The position numbers were made by a program, and so were the translations under genes. DNA of 64,000 nucleotides, from assembly GCF_000142905.1 (NCBI RefSeq), contig NW_013657670.1:397763-461762 (forward strand), written 5' to 3'. The notes under the pieces are model-generated. The model saw only the letters and a program-made list of their open reading frames with translations, made no database searches and was not told the DNA's origin. The stretch is from Thecamonas trahens ATCC 50062 (Eukaryota; Apusozoa; Apusomonadida; Apusomonadidae). Of this stretch, positions 43,683 through 51,917 are shown piece after piece (the stretch's first letter is position 1; every line of letters begins with the position of its first letter).

Positions 43683-45488
43683 TTATCGTGCCCCACTCGA
43701 CTTTCGCGAGATAGAGGCGAGGCGGCGCGGAGAGGCAGTCTTGCTCTCGCGGCGGCTAGAGATGCTTGTGCGCCGCGGGTTGGACATGACGCGGCGGGAC
43801 GGCGGGGATTTCGCCATTGAGTCCGGGTCCTCGACGATGGCGGGGTGGGAGGCAGTCATGCCCGGCTCACGCGATCGCGTGTTTGAATAAGAGTTGGAGA
43901 GCGACGATGCATTCGATGCCGACGATGATGACGGCGATGACGGCATCGGCGACGAGCCCGACCGCGAGGATTGCCCTCCAGAGTCAAGAAGTGCGACCGA
44001 GGCGCGCGCTTCGGGTTTGGATGGCCTGGCGGACTCGAGCAAGCGGTCGGAAAAGGCGGCGGCAGCCGACTCGGTTCCCGGGATTATGCCGACGCGCGCA
44101 AGTGCCATCCGGCGCTTCTTGCGGACGACAACGAGGACGATAAAGACGACGGCCAAAAGGAAGAAAAGGAGAGCCACAGACGAAACAAGCATGGTGCTAT
44201 GCTTCGAGAAGACAGGGGCAGGCGACTGTGCCGCGCCGGCAGTAGAGAGCGCACCATCTGGCGAGGTGGTGGCGTCGGACGTCGGCGGCGGCGGCGGCGG
44301 CGACGACGGTGGTGGCGGCGGCGATGGCGGCGGCGATGGCGGCGGCGGCGGCGGTGGCGGCGGCTGCAGTGTGAGAACATGCAGGTATCCGTCAAAAGAC
44401 GTCGCTTCCCGAGTCGCGACAGCAATTCGCGAGTCCGGCAGGACCGCCAGGTGCGGCTCGAGGCCGGTGTTGGTCGCCATGCCGGTGGGAGTGAAGGTGG
44501 CGCAGTTGGTGACGTCCACGTTGCAGGCGAGGATCGAAGTCCGCCCATCGACGGACGACTCGGCAGCGACAAGGAGGCGCGGAGGCGAGGCGTTGGCATC
44601 GATGGCAATGGCACCCCATACGCCAAAGCCGGATACACCCGACTCGGCCGTCATGTCGGTCTCAATGCATCCGGTGCCTGAGGTATCGCACCGGAGGATG
44701 TAGTAGTGCTCGTCCGTGCCGGTAAAGCCGAGGAGAATGTTGGGGTTGGTAGGATCAATCACCAGGCTCAGCCGTTTGTCCATACTGGCCGCCGTTGTCG
44801 AGAGCGACGCCGAGCTGCACGCCTCACCGTCCGGATTGCAGATATGCAGCAGCGGCACCGTCGATGCCACACTTGCCACGTACGCCTTTGTATTGTCGGC
44901 GTTGAGTGCAATCGTGACCATCGACGACTGTGAGCTCGCCTCGAGCTGGCTCGACTGGGTCCATCCGGACAGGCTCTCATCGGCGGTGAGGATGTACGGC
45001 CTGTTACCGGCAAGAGCCACAAACGTCACCTTACCTGTCGCCGAGTTGTAGGTAGTGAAGCTCTGTGCGTACGAGTCATCAAATTGCCCAGGCTTTCTCG
45101 AAAAGGTGAGCCCTGCGCCATCGTGCCCAGTTGTGTACCACGAGTCGAGGTAGTCGTACAAGCCTTTGGCTCCGACAGCCAGACGGCCATCGGCAAAGAC
45201 GGCCAACGATGGCACGACGGCTTCCGAGAAAGCAGCGACAACGTTGGTGCAGGCATCGGCCGCAGAAGCACAAAACCAAAGATTGATCTCACCCGAGTTT
45301 GTCGTCGAGGCCACAATCAGTTCCGATGATCCAGGCGCAGTGCTCACAGCCACAAACGGAGTTTTGCCTGCGCTCCCGCTGGTCGACGCGAGGTCGGCCA
45401 GGCGAGCCGTAGTCGACGTCATCTGCAAGCCACATGCAGGACAGGAGACAACAAAGAGGACCACTACTACAGCATATAATACACGCAT
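43683..45488 (-). CDS. Single-pass receptor-like protein with propeller-like ectodomain and poly-Pro stalk
   Basis: Encodes 601 residues from ATG 45488; the first 20 residues (MRVLYAVVVVLFVVSCPACG) form a signal peptide. Residues about 25-370 are a beta-rich ectodomain with repeated motifs such as LAVFADGRLAVGAKG, LAVLPDSRIAVATRE and VIDPTNPNILLGF and several paired cysteines, suggesting a beta-propeller. About 30 residues of almost pure Pro (374-403) form a stalk. A TM of about 25 residues (MLVSSVALLFFLLAVVFIVLVVV) is followed by RKKRR and a 145-residue Ser/Arg-rich cytoplasmic tail with no kinase domain. This is the layout of a surface adhesion or sensing receptor. Family unknown. It diverges from another large surface protein 503 bp away. 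Confidence 0.72.
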   Translation of the reverse strand: MRVLYAVVVVLFVVSCPACGLQMTSTTARLADLASTSGSAGKTPFVAVSTAPGSSELIVASTTNSGEINLWFCASAADACTNVVAAFSEAVVPSLAVFADGRLAVGAKGLYDYLDSWYTTGHDGAGLTFSRKPGQFDDSYAQSFTTYNSATGKVTFVALAGNRPYILTADESLSGWTQSSQLEASSQSSMVTIALNADNTKAYVASVASTVPLLHICNPDGEACSSASLSTTAASMDKRLSLVIDPTNPNILLGFTGTDEHYYILRCDTSGTGCIETDMTAESGVSGFGVWGAIAIDANASPPRLLVAAESSVDGRTSILACNVDVTNCATFTPTGMATNTGLEPHLAVLPDSRIAVATREATSFDGYLHVLTLQPPPPPPPPPSPPPSPPPPPSSPPPPPPTSDATTSPDGALSTAGAAQSPAPVFSKHSTMLVSSVALLFFLLAVVFIVLVVVRKKRRMALARVGIIPGTESAAAAFSDRLLESARPSKPEARASVALLDSGGQSSRSGSSPMPSSPSSSSASNASSLSNSYSNTRSREPGMTASHPAIVEDPDSMAKSPPSRRVMSNPRRTSISSRRESKTASPRRLASISRKSSGAR

Positions 45489-45991
45489 ACCACCAATAGT
45501 CCGAGTAAAGTGTCTCCCAAACGTGCTGTCTTTGTCGGCCCCCCGACCCGGCCTGCTCGCAGTCCCCCTCATGTGGCTGTTTTTGGGGATGGCGCCTCAA
45601 CTCGCACAAATTTGCCTAAGTTGAAGTCAATGGTTGAACCACATTGGAAGGGGGGAAAGGCGGTGCATGCATGGCATGGTGCGAGGGTGTACTGGTCCGT
45701 TGTGATCATTTGAGGGGGTTTACACAACATACAGCTACGATGTGGCATGTGCATGCTTGCTATGTTGTTTGTACTCTCATGTGTGACATTTAGTGTCTGT
45801 GGTGGGCTGTGGGAATGTTGTGTACATGCGCGCCGGTGTTTGCTTTGCCGCTTGTGCGCAGCGACTCCTGCCGGACTGGCGCACCAGCGTCCTGCACCAC
45901 TCCCGCGCCCACGGCCAAAGCCACGCCCACCTCTCAACCCCATACCGCACTTGAGGAAGCCTGGGTAGAGAAACGTATCAACTCGTGGACT
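45489..45991. promoter_or_regulatory. Divergent promoter of two surface-protein genes
   Basis: 503 bp, more AT-rich than the rest of the window, with repeated GCATGC/GTGCATG words around 45664-45760. No coding sequence is supported. It lies between a minus-strand receptor start (45488) and a plus-strand signal-peptide start (45992), so coordinated expression is possible. Confidence 0.45.
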
Positions 45992-48610
45992 ATGTGGTCT
46001 ACCACGATGATGCGGTTGGCAGTGGTGGCTGTGGCGGCTGTGGCTGTGGTGATGGTGGCTCTGGCGCCAGTGGCGGTGGCCGTGTGTAACAAGCCCAATT
46101 ACAAGCCGGTCACGCCCGTGAATGCCGGGACCGCCAGCGCAGCGGTGATTGTGGGCGCCATGGCAGCGCTCAATGGCGATGCCGAGCTGGATGTGGTGGT
46201 GGCAGGCGGCGGAGTCGGAGGTCCGTACGCGGTCGAGGCCATGTTTGCGGCTGCCGATCTGACGCTGACCAGCGGAGGGACCATCGGCTCGGTCGCCAAT
46301 CTTTCGCTGGCGTTGGTGGCGGCGGACTTGCTAGCGTCGTCATCGGCGGATGATGTTGTGGTGGTGACCGACGCGGGGCATGCGGTAGTGCTGGAGAATA
46401 GCGATGGGACCGGCGGCGCCTTTGTGCAGCACGCTAGTCATGCGGCCGCAGAGGAAGGCCAGACGGATCTGGTGGGCGTGGCCAGCGGCGATTTCGTGGG
46501 TAACGGTCGCGAGCAGTTGCTGGTGTGCTTCTCGGGGGGATTGTCATCAACTATGACGGTGCTAGTTCCCGACTCTGCGGCAGCATCTCGGCTTGTCGGC
46601 CACGTGGTCGACCCGACTGGCAACCTTGTGCAGGCATGTGGCGCTGGCGATGTCAATGGCGATGGTATGACGGACGTAGTGGTCCTGTTGCCATCCCGCG
46701 ACATCCGGGTCTGGCCGTCTATTGGCGGCGGGGAGTTTGAGGCAAGCATTTTTCAAGCCGCGGCTCCCTCCTTTGGCGGCTCTGTACAGGTGACTGTGTG
46801 CGACTTTGAAGGCGACGGCTTTGCTGACGTCCTGATCAGCAAGTACAACCAAGCTTCTATATTTAGCAACATTGGCGGCCGCTTGGCAGACACGCGAGTG
46901 TCGTCCGTCCACGGCTTGCTCTCGAGTCTATCCGAGGTGGCTGTTGGCGACATCAACGCAGACGGATCGCTGGACGTGCTGATGGTGACGACAAGCGAAG
47001 TGTATGTGGCGCCCAACTCGGGTCTGGGCTCGTTTGGCCAGGGCGAGCACCTGGTCATGAGCGTGGCGTCCGGCTTGCTGCTACGTGCCCGGATTGGACG
47101 CGATGCGACGAGGGTATATCTTGCGTCGGGCGCCGCCATCAAGGCCGTACCGATCGGGCAGGTCTCAGCCGGCATCGCGCCGTGGGGAGAGCGAATTAGC
47201 CTCAGTGATCTGCCGTCGACGTCTGGATCGGCGGCACCGATGACTGTGGAGGTGGCCGATGTGAACAGGGATGGTATCAACGACGCCGTGACGGGCAACG
47301 CTGCTGGTGTGCAGGTTTATCTTGGGCGTGGAAGTGCCAGCTTTGTGTTGAGCCAAGTGGTACGGTCCAGCTTTCCCGTTGCTCTGCAGGTCGTTGATGT
47401 GACTGGGGATGGGTACGCGGACATCCTTGTCAGGGTCACATCACTGGTTGAGCTGTATATCAACGATGGCCAAGGTCGGTTCCCATCTTCGTTCCGCTCG
47501 CTTCCCTGCCCAAACGTCCAAGCCATGTTCAGCTTTGACGTGGACGGCAACGGGATTAGCGACGTTGTGTGTGTTGCAACGCAGCAGGTTACTTGGTTGG
47601 AATCTCGTCCAGGCTTTGGCCCAGTCACGACGCCTTCTGCGCTGCTCACGTTCCCATCCACCATGGGTGCTCAGGGTATGCGGGCTCGCGACTTGAACGG
47701 CGACGGCTGGGCAGATATTGTTGGAAGGAGCGCGGGGTCGCTTGTTGTTGCGCTGGCGACTGGGCCGGGCGAGTTTGGGGCACCGACAACGCTGTCTTCC
47801 ACGTCTGCATGTGCCCAAGCGATGGAGGTGCTGCACATCAACCAACTTGTGGACAACCATTTAGACATGATTTGTGTCAGCTCCAGTGCCACTGATCTGG
47901 TGTACTTTCTGGGTGATGGAGCTGGAGGCATGGTGTACGGCGGGAATATCGGGACGGCAACGCTGAGCAAGTTCACCATTCAATGGTCGCTGGCTGCGGA
48001 CATGGATGGAGACGGGCTGGCTGATTTTGCAGTTTTGGATAGGGATGTTGGGGCGACGGCATGCAAGCTCTGGCGGGTTCTGTTTGATGGTCTTGGTGGT
48101 TTCACCATCGACATGTTAAGTCATACTTACATCCACGGCGCTTTCGCCGGCGACGTCACCAACGACGGCATCAGTGATATGATGCTTGTTCTGGGGCCCA
48201 CTCCTGCCAACGGCGGGACGAGTGCCACTTACAGCGGCTCGTGGTATGTGCTTGCTGGCCAGGCAGCAGTCAAGATGACCAACCCACGACTGGTTACCGT
48301 CCCTGTCTCGACAAACCCCATTTCAATCGCGCCGACGCTGGGCGGTTTGACGGCGGGGCCGACTTGTTGGGCGGCTGTGGTCGAGATTTCGGCTGTGGTG
48401 CATGGGTGCACTCGGATTGGCGGGCAGTACGTCGAGAAGGAGCAAGAGCTGATCATCCGCCCGGCGGGCGGAGGTAGCACAGCCACCATCGACTGTGGCG
48501 GCGGCGGCGGCGGCGCGCTGCTGGAGAACTACGGACGGACGTTGCTGAGCAAGATGAGCGTGTTTGGGACGACGGTCGGCACTCGGGAACGAGTGCAGCC
48601 GGCGTGGTGA
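45992..48610 (+). CDS. Giant surface protein, N-terminal part: signal peptide and FG-GAP/VCBS propeller
   Basis: Encodes 872 residues from ATG 45992 to the TGA at 48608-48610. A signal peptide (MMRLAVVAVAAVAVV...) precedes at least nine FG-GAP/VCBS repeats with calcium-loop motifs: DVNGDGMTDVVV, DFEGDGFADVLI, DINADGSLDVLM, DVNRDGINDAV, DVTGDGYADILV, DVDGNGISDVV, DLNGDGWADIV, DMDGDGLADF and DVTNDGISDMM. These form Ca-bound beta-propellers as in integrin alpha chains. The last 80 residues begin a beta-helix (STATIDCGGGGGGALLENYG) that breaks off mid-rung. The frame +2/-1 from here continues the beta-helix with no gap, so this is the first part of a gene split by a frameshift, not a complete protein. 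Confidence 0.8.
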   Translation: MWSTTMMRLAVVAVAAVAVVMVALAPVAVAVCNKPNYKPVTPVNAGTASAAVIVGAMAALNGDAELDVVVAGGGVGGPYAVEAMFAAADLTLTSGGTIGSVANLSLALVAADLLASSSADDVVVVTDAGHAVVLENSDGTGGAFVQHASHAAAEEGQTDLVGVASGDFVGNGREQLLVCFSGGLSSTMTVLVPDSAAASRLVGHVVDPTGNLVQACGAGDVNGDGMTDVVVLLPSRDIRVWPSIGGGEFEASIFQAAAPSFGGSVQVTVCDFEGDGFADVLISKYNQASIFSNIGGRLADTRVSSVHGLLSSLSEVAVGDINADGSLDVLMVTTSEVYVAPNSGLGSFGQGEHLVMSVASGLLLRARIGRDATRVYLASGAAIKAVPIGQVSAGIAPWGERISLSDLPSTSGSAAPMTVEVADVNRDGINDAVTGNAAGVQVYLGRGSASFVLSQVVRSSFPVALQVVDVTGDGYADILVRVTSLVELYINDGQGRFPSSFRSLPCPNVQAMFSFDVDGNGISDVVCVATQQVTWLESRPGFGPVTTPSALLTFPSTMGAQGMRARDLNGDGWADIVGRSAGSLVVALATGPGEFGAPTTLSSTSACAQAMEVLHINQLVDNHLDMICVSSSATDLVYFLGDGAGGMVYGGNIGTATLSKFTIQWSLAADMDGDGLADFAVLDRDVGATACKLWRVLFDGLGGFTIDMLSHTYIHGAFAGDVTNDGISDMMLVLGPTPANGGTSATYSGSWYVLAGQAAVKMTNPRLVTVPVSTNPISIAPTLGGLTAGPTCWAAVVEISAVVHGCTRIGGQYVEKEQELIIRPAGGGSTATIDCGGGGGGALLENYGRTLLSKMSVFGTTVGTRERVQPAW

Positions 48611-51600
48611 CAGCCGGCGAGAGTCGGCTCATGCTGCGCGATGTGGTTGTCGCCAACTGCTCTTCGATGACCTCAAGCGGGGTCCAGAGTCTCTCGGGGC
48701 TCGGCGGCGCGATCTCAGTCCGCGACGCAGCGATTCTACAGACGCTTGACACTCGCTTGGAGGGCAACACGGCGCGCGTCGCGGGTGGCGCGGTGGCGGT
48801 GACTGGCAACACCGCCGAGGCGTGGCTCATCCGGACGACGCTGACTCGCAATGTGGCGTCAGGCTCGTTTGAGATCCAGGGCGGTGGCGGCGCCATCGCG
48901 CTTCTCGGCATGTCGGGGCAGATGACGCTGTCCGAGAGTGTAATGAGCAACAACGTTGCTGTTGCGAGTGGCGGCGGAGCGTTTGCGATGCCCTCGACGC
49001 GCGAGTCGGACGACGACCCGCTGCCACAGATCGAGATTGTGGCGTCGACGGTGTCGGGCAATACGGCCGGCGCCGGCGGGTGCCTGGCGTGTCTCGGATG
49101 TTCGCCAGGCACGATGGTGCTCGGCAGCGGTGCGGTGGTGACCGAGTGCCGGGCGGCGTTTGGCGGATGCGTGTCTACGGTTGATGCTGTGAGCTACGTG
49201 ATGCCGGTGGCCGACGCGAGCGTGGCTCGCTCAGCGTCTGCAGGCATGCTGCGAGGCGTGGCGCTGCCCCCGCCCCCGCCGCCAGGAGCGTACGCAGTGC
49301 TGACGTCCAAGACCGGCGCGCAGATTGGGCGATGCTCGGCTGACTACGGCGGACTCTCGTTTGCGTGTGGGGCGGGTATTGAGCTGACCGCGGCGAGCGT
49401 GGCAGGCGGCAACGTGGCTGGCGTTGGCGGCGGCCTGCAGTTCACGTGTCCGCTTGAGAGCGGCGCGGCGCCTCCGCTGGCATCGAGCTACACGTGGTTG
49501 GCGCTGCCAGCAAGCGTGGCAGCTGATCCAGCGAGCGTGGCAAGTGTTGGAGGCAACGGGTATGGACTGCTTCGCGCCACGCCGCCGGTGCGAATGGCAC
49601 AAGAGGTCGCGAGTGGTAGGCTCACTTCTGGAGTGCCGGCGACGGCAGGCGAGTTTGTCATGTTGGATGCGCTCGGCAACCGGGTGAAGGACGACTCGAT
49701 TGCGGGCAGTGTGGCGGCGGCGAGTGCGAGCTCTGCACTGGTCCAGGGCTTTGAGCTCGGGATCAAGCCGAGCGTGGCGGGTACACTCTCGGTCCGCGGC
49801 ATGGTGGTCTCTGTGGCTACTGCCGCGGTGGCGGCCGGCCCGACACCGGTGACACTCGAGCTCAAGCCGGACGTGTTGTATGATGGCGTGACGACGTTGT
49901 CGGTGGACATCGAGGTCGGCAGCTGCCCGATCGGGTTCGGCGCGCTGGTGAGCGAAGAGGATGGCATACTGCGGTGCGGCAAGTGTGGCGAGGGCACGTT
50001 CTCGAACGACGAGTCGACCGCGCCGTGCGATGTTATTCCGGCGTGCCCGAAGAATTCGGTTCGTGTGGATGTGGCGGCCAACTCGACGACAGGAGGGGTG
50101 GTAACTGGCGAGGCGCTACCGTGTCTCTGCCTACCCGGTTACTGGCGGCCGGACAATGTGTCGTTTGCCGAGCCGTGCATCGAGTGCCCGCCGGGCGGGG
50201 TGTGCCGTGGCGGACACGAGGCGCCGATTGCGGCAAGCGACTTCTTTCCGATCCGGCCAGGCTCGACCAACTTTGTGCGGTGTCTGCGGCCGGAGGTGTG
50301 CGTGGGCAACGGTTTGTGCTCGACTGGCTCGACAGGGTACATGTGTTCGGCATGCGCCGAGACATACTACACCGGGCCGACGGGCGAGTGCCTGGCGTGC
50401 CCGGGTGGAAGTGATTATGCGTTCTCGGGCGTGGCCTTTGTGCTCTTGTCGGTCTCTGTTCTCATCGGCGTAGTCATTGCGCTCAAGATGAACGCCAACG
50501 TGACTGGGCTGCGTGTGCGGATGCTGCCAGCGACGCTCGCGATGACGCTTGTGGCCTTCCAGGTTGTGGGCGTGTTTTCGGAGGCTTCGTTTGCGTGGAC
50601 TCGTGCGTCGCAGCAGGTGCTCTCCGTCTTTGCGTTCTCCAACGTGGACACGACAGTGTTTGCCACCGAGTGCGAAGTCAGGAGCTGGCATGCGCGGTAT
50701 CTGACGACGCTGGGCATTTTCGCGACGTTTTTGCTCGCACCGACGGTGGTGGTTGTGATGATCAAGGCGACGGTGGGCGATCTGTACGCGCGGTTTGTAA
50801 CGCTCAACAACATGAGCTACTCGGCGGCGGTCCAGTCTGTGCTCAACACGCTTGCACCGCTGGTGTACATTCCTGTTGCGCGCAACGCGCTCATGCTCTT
50901 TGACTGCATCGAGCTGCCGTCGGGCGACGTGGTGCTTGACGCGGATCCGGGTGTGGCGTGTTTGGACGCGGCGTGGTGGTCGTCGCTGCCGTTTGGCGTG
51001 GCCTTTGTCATCGTCTTTGTGTTTGGCTTTCCGTTTTTGGGATGGGTGTGGCTGTATCTCTCGTCGTACCAGCTGCGAGAGAACTCGACGTACCTCCGGC
51101 TGGGGACATTATATCGTCTCTACCGGCTGCCGTACTACTGGGTCGGCATCGCCGAGCTGTGCCGGCGGCTGATCCTGGTCATTGTCACGCTGTTTTTCTC
51201 GTCTCTCCCGCTTGGGCAGTTTGCGCTGCTTGTGGTGGTCTTTGTGGGCTCGCTCGGCTTTGTGGCCTCGAACCGGCCGTTTTACTTTCCGCTGTACGAT
51301 GAGACCGAGGTGCGCATTTCTGCAGCGCTCCTCTCGCTGCTTTTTATGGGCATGGCGTCTTACGCGGAGCGGTCGACGAGCGGCGGCTCGGAGACGTTTC
51401 TTTACGTGGGCACCCTCATCTGCCTCGGCGTCCTTGTTGCCGTCTGTGCCAACGCTGTCATCCGCGACATCAGCCAGATCTACCGCGAGCGCTCGTCGAG
51501 TTCGACGTACACCACTTCGTCTGTGCGGCTTGATAGGCTGCTGGAGATGGTGGACAAGGAAGCTGTGGATACAGACCCAAAGGCGCTCCAGGATCGCCTC

Positions 51601-51759
51601 GTGGCGCGGCTGAAGTCGGTGCCCGGAACCAGCAGCGGTGCGTTTGTGCCTGCTGTGCCTGCTGCGGGGCAAGACTCAGGCTCGGGATTGGGCCTAGCCT
51701 CGGTCCACGGGCATTCGGGATCTTCATCAACCTCGTCACTTGGATCCGAGTACGTGTAG
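48604..51759 (+). CDS. Giant surface protein, C-terminal part: beta-helix, Cys-rich region and multi-TM domain
   Basis: About 1050 residues in the frame next to the preceding part; it has no credible start of its own (the first ATG falls inside a beta-helix rung, LMLRDVVV). The order is: parallel beta-helix rungs of Pmp type (LGGAISVRDA, AGGAVAVTGN, GGGAIALLGM), a linker with poly-Pro, a Cys-rich region (CGKCGEGTFS, CLCLPGYW, CIECPPGGVC, CSACAETYYTG), then about eight TM spans from AFSGVAFVLLSVSVLIG to the end. A stretch YYWVGIAELCRRLILVIVTL with RPFY downstream resembles the membrane domain shared by large protist surface proteins. The Ser/Thr-rich C-tail is cytoplasmic by prediction. With the N-terminal part it would be about 1920 residues. 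Confidence 0.78.
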   Translation: MVTAGESRLMLRDVVVANCSSMTSSGVQSLSGLGGAISVRDAAILQTLDTRLEGNTARVAGGAVAVTGNTAEAWLIRTTLTRNVASGSFEIQGGGGAIALLGMSGQMTLSESVMSNNVAVASGGGAFAMPSTRESDDDPLPQIEIVASTVSGNTAGAGGCLACLGCSPGTMVLGSGAVVTECRAAFGGCVSTVDAVSYVMPVADASVARSASAGMLRGVALPPPPPPGAYAVLTSKTGAQIGRCSADYGGLSFACGAGIELTAASVAGGNVAGVGGGLQFTCPLESGAAPPLASSYTWLALPASVAADPASVASVGGNGYGLLRATPPVRMAQEVASGRLTSGVPATAGEFVMLDALGNRVKDDSIAGSVAAASASSALVQGFELGIKPSVAGTLSVRGMVVSVATAAVAAGPTPVTLELKPDVLYDGVTTLSVDIEVGSCPIGFGALVSEEDGILRCGKCGEGTFSNDESTAPCDVIPACPKNSVRVDVAANSTTGGVVTGEALPCLCLPGYWRPDNVSFAEPCIECPPGGVCRGGHEAPIAASDFFPIRPGSTNFVRCLRPEVCVGNGLCSTGSTGYMCSACAETYYTGPTGECLACPGGSDYAFSGVAFVLLSVSVLIGVVIALKMNANVTGLRVRMLPATLAMTLVAFQVVGVFSEASFAWTRASQQVLSVFAFSNVDTTVFATECEVRSWHARYLTTLGIFATFLLAPTVVVVMIKATVGDLYARFVTLNNMSYSAAVQSVLNTLAPLVYIPVARNALMLFDCIELPSGDVVLDADPGVACLDAAWWSSLPFGVAFVIVFVFGFPFLGWVWLYLSSYQLRENSTYLRLGTLYRLYRLPYYWVGIAELCRRLILVIVTLFFSSLPLGQFALLVVVFVGSLGFVASNRPFYFPLYDETEVRISAALLSLLFMGMASYAERSTSGGSETFLYVGTLICLGVLVAVCANAVIRDISQIYRERSSSSTYTTSSVRLDRLLEMVDKEAVDTDPKALQDRLVARLKSVPGTSSGAFVPAVPAAGQDSGSGLGLASVHGHSGSSSTSSLGSEYV

Positions 51760-51917
51760 CGATGCAGCCCATTTATGAAAAGAAGAGAATGATGGAGGTG
51801 GGCGGTTTGGTTGGGGGGGGGGGGGGTCAGCCGTCAATCGGCCGGGCGGCCGGTGGGCGTGTCAATGTCGGTTGGTGGGTGTTGAGCGGCTCGAGCGAGT
51901 ACACGTAACTCGCAGGC
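51760..51917. promoter_or_regulatory. Short intergenic space with a G tract
   Basis: 158 bp between the surface-protein stop and the CCDC81-like start, including a run of about 13 G near 51814-51826. Nothing else is recognised. Confidence 0.4.
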
